DNA of 64,000 bases from Clostridia bacterium (GTDB lineage Bacteria; Bacillota; Clostridia; Christensenellales; CAG-314). Each line of letters opens with the position of its first letter. The first letter of the stretch is position 1. The notes below the pieces were generated by a model. That model made no database searches and had not been told where the DNA came from. It saw only the letters and a list, made by a program, of their open reading frames with translations. The stretch is from contig JAQVMT010000003.1 in assembly GCA_028703495.1 (NCBI GenBank), positions 1 through 64,000 of the forward strand. The letters run 5' to 3'. Both the position numbers and the translations under genes were made by a program. This document shows positions 47,486-57,211 of the stretch, piece by piece.

Positions 47486-47797
47486 ATGAACGAATTATTG
47501 CAGAAGGTTAAACAGAACTTGATTCTTGCCCATAATGCGGACGATGCTTTGATTAACGGTTTTATTGTCGCCGCCGTTTCCTATGCGGAAAGTTATCAGC
47601 ATCTTGCTGAAGGCTATTATACGGAAAACACAATGAATCCTACAACGGAACAAGCCGTCATTATGCTTGCAAGTCATTTTTATGAAAGCAGAGACGGCTC
47701 AACCGGAGGCTTTTTCGAGGATAACGTACAGGCAAGCAGTCAGGTGTGGAACACAGTAAATATGCTGTTGCGTTTTGACAGAAATTGGAAGGTGTAA
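47486..47797 (+). CDS. Head-tail connector (gp6-like)
   Basis: Size, position and ASHFYESRDGS. Confidence 0.8.
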   Translation: MNELLQKVKQNLILAHNADDALINGFIVAAVSYAESYQHLAEGYYTENTMNPTTEQAVIMLASHFYESRDGSTGGFFEDNVQASSQVWNTVNMLLRFDRNWKV

Positions 47798-47798
47798 A

Positions 47799-48134
47799 AT
47801 GAGCTTTGGAAAAATGAACGGCTTTGCCGACATCATAAGGATGCAAAAGGTGCAGGACACCGAAGGTTTTACACACACGGAAGATGTGGTATTGGCTTCT
47901 GTTAGGGTATACAGAGAAGGCAGACATGGTTCGGTGCGGTGGGCAAATCTCGCCGCTTTTTCTTCGGCAACAGACCTTTTTCGTTTTCGATATATTCCCG
48001 ATATAACTTTGAAAATCGGCGATTATCTCGTCAGCGACGGCGGACGGTTTGAAATCGTATCGGTCGAAAATGTCAAGGGAAAAGGTATGTATATAGAAGT
48101 ACTTGCCAAGAAAGTGGAGGCGGTCGATGGCTAA
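47799..48134 (+). CDS. Head closure / head-tail adaptor
   Basis: Position; Phage_H_T_join-like VRVYREGRHGSVRWANLAAFSSATDLFRFRYIPDI. Confidence 0.75.
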   Translation: MSFGKMNGFADIIRMQKVQDTEGFTHTEDVVLASVRVYREGRHGSVRWANLAAFSSATDLFRFRYIPDITLKIGDYLVSDGGRFEIVSVENVKGKGMYIEVLAKKVEAVDG

Positions 48135-48552
48135 ATGTGCAGTAGAGATGCCCGAAGAGTTTTTGCAGAAGATATCCAAGCTCGGAAGTAAAACGGATGA
48201 AATTGTAAGCGAAGTCTTAAAAGCGGGCGGAGAAATAGTCCTGGAAAAAGTAAAAAAGAATTTGTCCGATGTCGTCGGAAAAGCAGAAGACAGCCGTTCT
48301 ACGGGAGAACTTGAAGCTTCGCTCGGCCTTTCAACTGTCAAACAAGACAGAGATGGAAAAAGCAATATAAAAATTGGCTTTTCAGAACCGAGATCAGACG
48401 GAGACAGCAATGCGAAAATAGCAAATATTTTAGAGTACGGTAGGCAAGGGCAACCCGCAAGACCTTTTTTGAAACCCGCCAAAACGGCAAGTAAGAATGC
48501 CTGCATCGAAGCAATGAAAGTAAAACTGACAAACGAGGTGGATAAGCTATGA
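48127..48552 (+). CDS. HK97 gp10-like protein
   Basis: Position; NILEYGRQGQPARPFLKPA. Confidence 0.82.
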   Translation: MAKCAVEMPEEFLQKISKLGSKTDEIVSEVLKAGGEIVLEKVKKNLSDVVGKAEDSRSTGELEASLGLSTVKQDRDGKSNIKIGFSEPRSDGDSNAKIANILEYGRQGQPARPFLKPAKTASKNACIEAMKVKLTNEVDKL

Positions 48553-49559
48553 GTTCATACAGATGGATTCCTTGGGAACAGCCTGTTTTGAAAGGAAATA
48601 AGGACTACGGCGAAGTTTATGCAAGCTCAACCAATTCTCAGTCAACATCTTATGCTTGGAAAGCTTTAGACGGCATCAAAGAAGGGACAAACACCTCTTG
48701 GGAAGCAACGAGAGATGCGTGTCCGGCAACGTGGCTATGGGAATTACCTGTTACGCTGCGAATTGAGAAATTGGTTTTATACAATAAATACTCAGGCTAT
48801 ACCAATGTAACGAAGGATGTAGCCGTATATACGGACGCAGAACAGCAAGTTAAAATTGGAGAAGCCACTTTCAGCGACGTACCTTTTTCAACGGTAGAAT
48901 TCAATTTCAGTGAACCCGTTGTAACGGATACTCTTTGCATTGTTTGTATAAACGGACACTATTCGCCGGGAAGTTATGTCGGACTCGGAGAGGTTGAGAT
49001 TACTGCCGAGGAGGGTGTAGTTCAATACCTTGTTAAGTATGTGGATTGGAACGGAACTGTTGTAAAATCTGCAACAGTTGACAAAGGAGCCGCAGTTGAA
49101 CCACCGCCGAACCCGACCAGAAAGGGATACACTTTTTTAGGTTGGGACGCAACGAGTGAAATAGTCGTCTCGGATATGCTGATAGCGGCGATATACGAAA
49201 GAATCCCGACAGATGATAATTTCTTGCTTACCACATTAGTTAATCTTATCGGCGGACTTAATATTCCGATTGAAACGGGAGTGTTTAAGAACAAAGCACC
49301 CGACAAATATGTGGTATTAACACCGCTTTCAGACAATTACGGAGTGTTTGCAGACAACCGTCCGAATACAGAAACGCAAGAGGTAAGGATTTCTGTTTTT
49401 GTAAAAGGAAACTACCTCAAAACAAAAAATACAATTGCCCGTGCCTTACTTGACGCAGATATTACCGTTACAGACAAGCGGTATATAGGCTACGAGAATG
49501 ATACGGAGTATCACCACTATGCCATAGACGTGGCGAAAAACTATGAAATGGAGGAATAA
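48549..49559 (+). CDS. Tail-completion-like protein fused to discoidin-like and InlB-type domains
   Basis: N-terminal YASSTNSQSTSYAWKALDGIKEGTNTSWEA; VKYVDWNGTVVKSATVDKGAAVEPPPNPTRKGYTFLGWD; C-terminus in the tail-terminator slot. Confidence 0.72.
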   Translation: MSSYRWIPWEQPVLKGNKDYGEVYASSTNSQSTSYAWKALDGIKEGTNTSWEATRDACPATWLWELPVTLRIEKLVLYNKYSGYTNVTKDVAVYTDAEQQVKIGEATFSDVPFSTVEFNFSEPVVTDTLCIVCINGHYSPGSYVGLGEVEITAEEGVVQYLVKYVDWNGTVVKSATVDKGAAVEPPPNPTRKGYTFLGWDATSEIVVSDMLIAAIYERIPTDDNFLLTTLVNLIGGLNIPIETGVFKNKAPDKYVVLTPLSDNYGVFADNRPNTETQEVRISVFVKGNYLKTKNTIARALLDADITVTDKRYIGYENDTEYHHYAIDVAKNYEMEE

Positions 49560-49565
49560 ATAAAA

Positions 49566-50165
49566 ATGGCAACAATCGGTCTTGATAAACTATATTATGC
49601 AAAGATTACCGAGGACGCAGACGGAAACGAAACCTACGGAAATCCTGCGCAGCTTGCAAAAGCAATTTCGGCAGATCTGTCGGTAGAGCTTGCTGAAGCA
49701 ACGCTGTATGCGGATGACGGAGCTTCCGAAGTCGTCAAAGAGTTTAAGTCGGGAACGCTTTCCCTCGGTATCGACGATATCGGAGCTACAGCGGCATCGG
49801 ATTTGACGGGTGCGACAATCGACCAAAATCATGTGCTTGTTTCGACTTCTGAGGACGGAGGAACACCCGTTGCGATTGGCTTTCGTGCAAAGAAGTCAAA
49901 CGGAAAGTATAGGTATTTCTGGCTATACAGAGTTATCTTCGGCATTCCGGCTACAAACCTTGCAACGAAAGGTGACAGCATAACTTTCTCTACTCCCACT
50001 ATTGAAGGAACTGTTATCCGCAGAAACAAAGCGGATACGGCAGGCAAGCATCCTTGGAAGGCAGAAGTGACGGAAAGCGAGAATACGGCAACGATTATTG
50101 GCGCTTGGTACAATGCTGTTTACGAGCCTGTGTATCAGGCTGCGGAAAACAACGCAAACACATAA
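49566..50165 (+). CDS. Major tail protein (phi13-like)
   Basis: IGLDKLYYAKITEDADGNETYGNPAQLAKAISADLSVELAEATLYADDG. Confidence 0.85.
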   Translation: MATIGLDKLYYAKITEDADGNETYGNPAQLAKAISADLSVELAEATLYADDGASEVVKEFKSGTLSLGIDDIGATAASDLTGATIDQNHVLVSTSEDGGTPVAIGFRAKKSNGKYRYFWLYRVIFGIPATNLATKGDSITFSTPTIEGTVIRRNKADTAGKHPWKAEVTESENTATIIGAWYNAVYEPVYQAAENNANT

Positions 50166-50177
50166 GGAGACTAACAT

Positions 50178-50552
50178 ATGGAAAATGAAAGAAGCGCCAT
50201 AATTAAAGTAGGCGATAAAGAATACGAACTGCTTTTGACTACAAAAGCAACAAAGGAAATTGCAGGCAGATACGGCGGTCTTGAAAATTTGGGTGATAAG
50301 CTCTTAAAAAGCGAGAACTTTGAAATGGCTATCGGTGAAATCGTATGGCTGATTACGTTACTTGCAAATCAGACGATTCTTATCTTTAACCTTACGCACA
50401 AGGAAGAGCCGAAAGAACTCTTAACAGAGGATGAAGTGGAACTGTTAACCACACCATTTGACCTTGCGGGGTATAAATCGGCGATAACGGAAGCCTTATA
50501 TAAGGGAACGAAAAGGAACATCGAAAGCGAGGAAGATTCAAAAAACGTGTAG
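50178..50552 (+). CDS. Tail assembly chaperone, short form (gpG-like)
   Basis: Position between major tail and tape measure; frameshift site at its 3' end. Confidence 0.8.
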   Translation: MENERSAIIKVGDKEYELLLTTKATKEIAGRYGGLENLGDKLLKSENFEMAIGEIVWLITLLANQTILIFNLTHKEEPKELLTEDEVELLTTPFDLAGYKSAITEALYKGTKRNIESEEDSKNV

Positions 50553-50749
50553 GTCGGGTAAGCGATGAAGAGTTGTTTACCCGACTTCTTTATTATGGTT
50601 TGGCGCACCTTCGCTTAACACAGAGCGAGGTGTGGCTGATGCCGTTCGGCTTACTGCTTGATTTATGGGAATGTCATAAACAGTATAACGGCATTTCAAA
50701 ACCGAAAGAAATAAAAACAATCGACGATATTATTCCGAGTGGGATATAA
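50178..50749 (+). CDS. Tail assembly chaperone, -1 frameshift product (gpGT-like)
   Basis: A AAA AAC at 50540-50546; -1 frame continues 50546-50749 as RVGRVSDEELFTRLLYYGLAHLRLTQSEVWLMPFGLLLDLWECHKQYNGISKPKEIKTIDDIIPSGI*. Confidence 0.85.
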
Positions 50750-50775
50750 ATTAACGAACGGGGAGGTGAAGTTGC

Positions 50776-53511
50776 ATGGCGGATAATTTCGGACTTAAAA
50801 TCGGTCTGGACGGCGAGAAAGAGTTTAAAAAAGCACTTGCGGATATCAATTCGCAGTTCAAAGTTTTAGGCTCCGAGATGCAACTTATAGAATCCGAGTT
50901 CGGGAAAAACAGTACATCTGTTGAGGGACTAACAGCCAAGAATCAGCTTCTTGCAAAGGAGATTGAAAGTCAAAAAAGCAAGATTGAAACTTTGCAAAGC
51001 GCACTGAAAAATGCAAGCGAGTCATTCGGTGAAAACGATAAACGCACTCAGGCTTGGCAGATACAGTTAAACAATGCAAAAGCGGCGCTCAATAATATGG
51101 AGCGTGAGCTTGACAGCAATAATGATGCTCTGAGAAAAGCGGCGGATAATCTTGAGGACGCAGAAAAAGAAGCCGATGATTTCGGTGACGAAGTAGAAGA
51201 CGCCGGGGAGCAGAGTGAGGACGCAGGTGGCAAATTCAGCGGTCTTGGTGCGACGTGTAAAGCTGTGGCGGCATCGCTTGCCGTTGCCTTTGCCGCCGTT
51301 TCTGCGGCCGCTGTTGCCGCCGGTAAAGCCCTTGTGAACATGACTACGGAAGGTGCTGCGTATGCCGACTCCGTATTAACCGAATCGACCGTAACAGGAA
51401 TTGCAACCGATAAATTACAAGAATATATGTATGCCGCAGAGCTTGTCGATGTTTCAACCGAAACGTTGACAAAGTCAATGGCTAAACAGATTAAATCGAT
51501 GAAAGCCGTTCAGGACGGTACGAAATTATCTGTCGATGCCTATGACAAACTCGGAGTTAGCGTTCTTGATGCCGAAGGGAATCTAAGGGACGGCGATACT
51601 GTATATTGGGAAGTAATCGACGCATTGGGAAAGCTCGAAAATGAAACTGAGCGTGATGCCCTCGCTATGCAGATTCTCGGTAAGTCCGCGCAAGAACTGA
51701 ATCCGCTTATTACAGCGGGTGCAGAGAGAATGAACGAACTCGGCATACAGGCAAGAGAGGCTGGGTATGTTATCGGCGATGATATGCTCAATGCTTACGG
51801 TAAGCTTGATGACGAGATACAGTATTTATCTGTCGGCGCAACGGCGGCAAAGAACGCACTGGGAACTGTGCTTTTGCCCGTACTTACCGACCTTGCGGGT
51901 GAGGGTGTAGACCTTCTCGGCGAGTTTTCGAGAGGCATAGCAAATTCTAACGGTGATATCGGAGCAATGTCCGACGTTATCGGAGATATTCTTCCGAAGG
52001 CACTTAATTCGGTAATGAAGTATGTGCCTGAGCTGTTGGAGGTTATAGGTGAGATTGTCGGCTCGCTTGGTTCAGCGATAGTAGATAACCTTCCGCTTAT
52101 AGTGGAATCGGCAACGCAGATTGTCTTTTCTATCGTTAACGGACTTATAGCCGCACTTCCGCAGATAGCCGACGGAGCTTTACAGTTAGTTCTCGGATTG
52201 GTAGACGGCATTCTCAATCAATTGCCGCTATTACTTACTGCGGCAGTTCAGGTTGTTGTTACGCTTGCAAAAGGCATAGGAAAAGCACTTCCGAAACTGA
52301 TACCGACAATAGTATCGGTAGTGATGGAAGTTTGCACAACGTTAATAAAGAACCTACCGCTTATTTTGGATGCTGCACTTCAACTAATCGTTGGCTTGGC
52401 AAAAGGAATACTTGATGCGATACCGGTACTTATCGAAGCTTTGCCAGAACTGATTAATTCCATAATCGAATATTTTATGGGAGCGATTCCGCAAATAATC
52501 GATGCCGGGATACAATTAATCACTTCATTGGTATCGGCACTTCCGACAATTATCGAAGCCATTGTTAGCGTTATTCCGCAAATCATCACTGGTATTCTCA
52601 ATGCGATATTGTCGGCTATTCCGTTACTAATCGACGCAGGTATAAGGCTAATCACTTCTTTAATTGGTGCTTTGCCTGAGATAATCATTACCGTTGTCGA
52701 GGCTATACCGCAAATAATAAACAGTATTATTACGGCTGTAATAGAAGCTATACCGCTTTTAATCCAAGCCGGTTTTACGCTCATTACTTCTTTAATCGGT
52801 GCTTTGCCGGAGATAATCACTGCGATTGTTGAGGCTATACCCGAAATTATCAACGGCATAATAAACGCTTTACTTGGGAATATAGGATTGCTGATTGAAG
52901 CCGGTATTCAATTATTCATGGCTTTAATCACGAATTTGCCTACGATAATCATAGAGCTTGTAAAGGCCGTTCCGCAAATCCTGTCGGCATTGATTGGTGC
53001 ATTCGGTAAAGGCATCGGTTCTTTTGTAGAAATAGGAGCAAATCTTGTAAAAGGGTTATGGGAAGGAATAAAGAGCCTTGCTTCCTGGATATGGGATAAG
53101 GTTTCGAGTTGGGCATCCGACCTTTGGGACGGGATATGCAGTTTCTTCGGAATTCATTCGCCGTCAAAGAAGATGCAGTGGATTGGCGATATGATGATGG
53201 AGGGGTTGGCAAGCGGAATCGATGAGTCGGCAGGTGAGGCAATAAAGTCTGCTTCCGATATGAGTCGAGATCTGAATTCTGTATTTGATGACCTTTCTGC
53301 CGATCTGACAGCTGCTGTTCCACAGAATATAGACGTGAGCGGAGTGCGAAGTCAAGATTTTTCGGCAACCAATGCCGGAAATCCATTCACAATTCAGCTT
53401 AGTATTACGAACTTCAATAATTACAGAAGTGAGGATATAAATGAGCTTACGAACGAAATAATGCAGACGGCGGGAGCATTTATGAAACGCAAGGAGGTGG
53501 TGCTTGGATGA
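50776..53511 (+). CDS. Tape measure protein
   Basis: 911 aa; coiled-coil N-terminus; repeated LITSLIGALPEIITAIVEAIPEIIN modules; FFGIHSPSKKMQWIGDMMMEGLASGI. Confidence 0.92.
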   Translation: MADNFGLKIGLDGEKEFKKALADINSQFKVLGSEMQLIESEFGKNSTSVEGLTAKNQLLAKEIESQKSKIETLQSALKNASESFGENDKRTQAWQIQLNNAKAALNNMERELDSNNDALRKAADNLEDAEKEADDFGDEVEDAGEQSEDAGGKFSGLGATCKAVAASLAVAFAAVSAAAVAAGKALVNMTTEGAAYADSVLTESTVTGIATDKLQEYMYAAELVDVSTETLTKSMAKQIKSMKAVQDGTKLSVDAYDKLGVSVLDAEGNLRDGDTVYWEVIDALGKLENETERDALAMQILGKSAQELNPLITAGAERMNELGIQAREAGYVIGDDMLNAYGKLDDEIQYLSVGATAAKNALGTVLLPVLTDLAGEGVDLLGEFSRGIANSNGDIGAMSDVIGDILPKALNSVMKYVPELLEVIGEIVGSLGSAIVDNLPLIVESATQIVFSIVNGLIAALPQIADGALQLVLGLVDGILNQLPLLLTAAVQVVVTLAKGIGKALPKLIPTIVSVVMEVCTTLIKNLPLILDAALQLIVGLAKGILDAIPVLIEALPELINSIIEYFMGAIPQIIDAGIQLITSLVSALPTIIEAIVSVIPQIITGILNAILSAIPLLIDAGIRLITSLIGALPEIIITVVEAIPQIINSIITAVIEAIPLLIQAGFTLITSLIGALPEIITAIVEAIPEIINGIINALLGNIGLLIEAGIQLFMALITNLPTIIIELVKAVPQILSALIGAFGKGIGSFVEIGANLVKGLWEGIKSLASWIWDKVSSWASDLWDGICSFFGIHSPSKKMQWIGDMMMEGLASGIDESAGEAIKSASDMSRDLNSVFDDLSADLTAAVPQNIDVSGVRSQDFSATNAGNPFTIQLSITNFNNYRSEDINELTNEIMQTAGAFMKRKEVVLG

Positions 53512-54239
53512 ACGGGTTTGAATACAACGGTGTATCCTCTTTGTCAATGGGCATAAAAATTATATCGAAAGATATATATTCCGCTCCGAAGTACGATTTG
53601 AAGTTTCAGTCGATACCCGGAAGAGACGGGGAGTTAATATTGCCGAATGGACGGTTTCCGAATTCATCTGTATCGTATTCTTGTTTTCTTCCCGCAAAAA
53701 GCATAGAGGAGTTAACAGAGAAGATAACTGCGGTCAAGGCTTGGTTATACACCGAGCCGGACAGATACCATACGCTTTCAGATACGTACGACGTGCAGTT
53801 TTTCAGATATGCAGTGTTTAACAATAAGTTGGATATAGTCGACCAATGCAAAAGAATAGGAGTTTTTACCATTAATTTTTCTTGTAAACCATATCGCTAC
53901 TTGCTTTTGGGCCAGATAAAAACAACCTATACAGAGTCGGGTTTTGTGCTTACGAATCCGTATCCGTTTGCCACAAAACCGTACATAAAAATAAATGGCA
54001 GAGGGAGTGGTAGACTTGTAATTCAATCGGCGCAGCATAATGACATATGGAGTTTCTCTACGCTTAACGGATATACGGAGTGCGACAGCGAGCTGATGAA
54101 TTTTTACCACGATACCGAACCGAAAAACGATACGGTCGAAGGCGACGGATTTCCGCTATTACATCCGGGTGAAAACGCCATAACTTTTGATGGTGGTATC
54201 GAAAGCGTGGAAATAAAACCGAGATGGCAGACCATATGA
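53508..54239 (+). CDS. Distal tail protein
   Basis: GFEYNGVSSLSMGIKIISKDIYSAPKYDLKFQSIPGRDGELIL. Confidence 0.85.
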   Translation: MNGFEYNGVSSLSMGIKIISKDIYSAPKYDLKFQSIPGRDGELILPNGRFPNSSVSYSCFLPAKSIEELTEKITAVKAWLYTEPDRYHTLSDTYDVQFFRYAVFNNKLDIVDQCKRIGVFTINFSCKPYRYLLLGQIKTTYTESGFVLTNPYPFATKPYIKINGRGSGRLVIQSAQHNDIWSFSTLNGYTECDSELMNFYHDTEPKNDTVEGDGFPLLHPGENAITFDGGIESVEIKPRWQTI

Positions 54240-54330
54240 TTGAAAAATAGCGAAATTTGTGTTATACTTACTCTACAAATCGGAATTTGTGGAGTTGTTC
54301 ACGAAAAATAAACCGATAAAGGAGAATCTT

Positions 54331-55137
54331 ATGAGCACAAAATCTTTTGATGGAGTGGCTGATACATTGTTTATTCCACTTGCTGCAAGGGTAGCGGCTT
54401 CGACTAAATTTCCGGAATACTTCTGTGATAAAAAGTCTCTTGAACTTGCCGATATAGATGCGGTAAAAAGAATCAATGCGAAGAGCAACGAGTATACCAT
54501 GCTTGCGTCTATTTCGAGGTACTACTGTATTGACCGTTTTGCGACAACTTTTATTCAGAAAAACAAAGAATGCGGTATTGTATGTCTCGGCGTTGGATTG
54601 GAAACGATGAATTACCGTGTGACAAGCGCCGGAGTACACTATTATCAGGTGGATTTCCCGTCAGTAATTGAAAATCGAAGCAAGGTTTTGGGAGAAGCAG
54701 AGAACGAAACATTGATCGGGTGCGACATTACGGATATACGTTGGACGGAACAGGTTGATAAGACAAAGCCGCTCATGTTGATTGCCTCAGGCGTTTTTCA
54801 GTATTTCAAAGAAGAGGCAGTACTTAAGTTTATTTCCGACATGAAAAGGACCTTCCCAGGTGCGGAACTGGTGTTTGACGCTACGAACGAAGTCGGAATC
54901 CGCTATGCGCAAAAGTACGTGAAAAAGACCGGTAACACAAGTGCCATGATGTATTTTTTCATCAATGATGCCGCAGCTTTTGCTGAACAAGCAGGAGTTA
55001 GACTTCTTGAGAGCCGCGGTTTCTATGCTGAAACGCGGAAAATTATCGGCAAAAAAACTGGTTTATACACAAGGATTGCAATGAAAGTTGCAGATGATAA
55101 AAAACGCACAATTCTAATAAAAGTAAAGCTGATATAG
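54331..55137 (+). CDS. LCM/PPM-type SAM-dependent methyltransferase moron
   Basis: CGIVCLGVGLETMNYRV…VDFPSVIENR…LIASGVFQYFKEEAVLKFI. Confidence 0.78.
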   Translation: MSTKSFDGVADTLFIPLAARVAASTKFPEYFCDKKSLELADIDAVKRINAKSNEYTMLASISRYYCIDRFATTFIQKNKECGIVCLGVGLETMNYRVTSAGVHYYQVDFPSVIENRSKVLGEAENETLIGCDITDIRWTEQVDKTKPLMLIASGVFQYFKEEAVLKFISDMKRTFPGAELVFDATNEVGIRYAQKYVKKTGNTSAMMYFFINDAAAFAEQAGVRLLESRGFYAETRKIIGKKTGLYTRIAMKVADDKKRTILIKVKLI

Positions 55138-55353
55138 CGCGGAGTCTGTAGACAAATTTGATTTTTGGAGTTGTTTACTAAAATATAAGGTATCAGAAGT
55201 GATAAAATAAAAGCCAAGCTACGGAGATTTTAAGAGTCATTCAAAATGATAGAATGTAATCGACAAATTCTAATTTGTGTAACTAATGAATATAAAGGCA
55301 ATTCTACAAAGGATTGTCTTTTTTTATGCCCATTTTTAGGAGGTGGTAGAGGT

Positions 55354-57180
55354 GTGATTCCTGTTTTATATAAGGCAAATGCAACGAGTTTTTCAACATA
55401 CGGCATCGGCGCACTTGCCGATGTAATATCGTGCGAGGTAACGGAAGAGCGAAACGGTATTTACGAATGCATATTGAAATACCCGATTACGGGAGCGAAT
55501 TATGCAGAGATTAAAAAAGAAAGGCTTATAAAAGCCAAACCGAATGATACTTCCGCACCACAGGCATTCCGTATTTATAGGATTACGACACCTATTAACG
55601 GAATAGTAACCGTTTATGCGCAGCATATTTCGTATGACCTTTCTGCGATAGCAACGACACCGTGGGCGAGCGACCCAATAACACCGCAACTTGCCGTAGA
55701 GCACACTTTTGAAAATGCTTTGACCTCTCACAATTTTAGTTTTCGTACTGATTACACCGAGCCGAAAGCATTTACGGTAACTAAGCCTAAAAGTCTACGA
55801 GCGGTGCTTGGGGGAGAGTCAGGTTCGCTTTTGGATATGTGGGGCGGCGAGTTCGAGTGGGACAATTTCAATGTGATACACCATCATGGGCGCGGACGTA
55901 ACAATGGAGTGGTCATTGAATACGGAAAAAACCTTACAAACCTTGAACATGATGCGGATAACAGCGATGTTTATACGGATTTGTTACCGTTTGCTGTTGT
56001 TACGGATGAGTCGGAAAACGAAACTGTCATTACGTTGTCGGAGCAGATTTTACCGATAGCGTCGAGTAACACGCAACGAAAGACGCTCATTAAGGATTTT
56101 ACCGATAGCTTTGAAACGGATACTGTGATAACTGAAGAACTATTGAGAGAAAAAGCTCAAAAGTATCTGCAGAATAACCCACTCGGTGTGGAAGCGCCGA
56201 CGCTTAAAATTTCCTTTGAAGCATTGTGGAAGCAACCCGAATATGCTGCTGTTTTGGAGCGGGTGTCTTTATGCGATACTGTAAAGGTTAGACATTCAGA
56301 GCTTGGGGTGTCGGTGCATTCGAAAGTAATAAAGACTGTTTACGACAGCCTTGCGGAAAAGTATGTATCCATTACACTTGGCAACGCAAAAGCAAGTTTA
56401 CTTTCTGCCGTTAGTGAGACAAAAACTGCGGTAGAGAGCATAACGCACAAAGTCGACAGATTTCCGAGTTTAATGACTTCGGCGATAGGTTCGGCAACAA
56501 AGCTCATTACAGGTCAGAAGGGCGGATATGTAGTCCTACAAGGCGATAGTGAAACAAGCCAACCGTATGAGCTGCTTATACTTGATAAACCGAGCATAGA
56601 AGAAGCTGTCAATGTTTGGCGATGGAATGTTGGGGGCTTGGGATTTTCTTCCCACGGATATAACGGATCTTTTGAAACGGCTATAACGAGCGACGGTCAG
56701 ATAGTAGCCGATTTTATCACAACGGGTTCTCTCGTTGCAAATATCATTAAGGCGGGAGTTTTGTCTTCGCAAGACGGCTCATCGTTCTGGAACCTGGAAA
56801 CGGGCGAAGTTGTTATGAGAGCATACGCAACAACATCATCCGTAACAGAAACGAATTCCCGTATTGACGAAATAGAAGAACAGAAAATGTACCGTTTGGT
56901 TATTTCATCGACCAACGGCAACATCTTCAAAAACAACAATATTCAAACTACGCTGCAAGCAATGGTGTTTTCCTGGGATGAAAACATAACAGACCAACTT
57001 GATGACAATCAGTTTATTTGGACGAGAGTGTCAGAAGATACTGCGGCCGACAGCGAGTGGAACGATAGGCACTTCGGCGGAACGAAATCTGTCAAAATAA
57101 ACACAGACGATGTCAAAGTAAGAGCCACTTTTTTCTGTGACCTTATTGACACAACTACAAGAAAAAGTTTACTCGGATGA
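55354..57180 (+). CDS. Tail-associated protein (prophage endopeptidase tail)
   Basis: GTG after AGGAGG; VIPVLYKANATSFSTYGIGALADVISCEVTEERNGIYECILKYPITG. Confidence 0.85.
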   Translation: MIPVLYKANATSFSTYGIGALADVISCEVTEERNGIYECILKYPITGANYAEIKKERLIKAKPNDTSAPQAFRIYRITTPINGIVTVYAQHISYDLSAIATTPWASDPITPQLAVEHTFENALTSHNFSFRTDYTEPKAFTVTKPKSLRAVLGGESGSLLDMWGGEFEWDNFNVIHHHGRGRNNGVVIEYGKNLTNLEHDADNSDVYTDLLPFAVVTDESENETVITLSEQILPIASSNTQRKTLIKDFTDSFETDTVITEELLREKAQKYLQNNPLGVEAPTLKISFEALWKQPEYAAVLERVSLCDTVKVRHSELGVSVHSKVIKTVYDSLAEKYVSITLGNAKASLLSAVSETKTAVESITHKVDRFPSLMTSAIGSATKLITGQKGGYVVLQGDSETSQPYELLILDKPSIEEAVNVWRWNVGGLGFSSHGYNGSFETAITSDGQIVADFITTGSLVANIIKAGVLSSQDGSSFWNLETGEVVMRAYATTSSVTETNSRIDEIEEQKMYRLVISSTNGNIFKNNNIQTTLQAMVFSWDENITDQLDDNQFIWTRVSEDTAADSEWNDRHFGGTKSVKINTDDVKVRATFFCDLIDTTTRKSLLG

Positions 57181-57211
57181 GTAACTAAATAAAATTACAA
57201 GGAGATTTTTT

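Noticed and set aside
51240-53300. Transporter or membrane protein from long hydrophobic repeats
   Set aside because: Position before the distal tail gene, length and coiled-coil N-terminus fit a tape measure protein.
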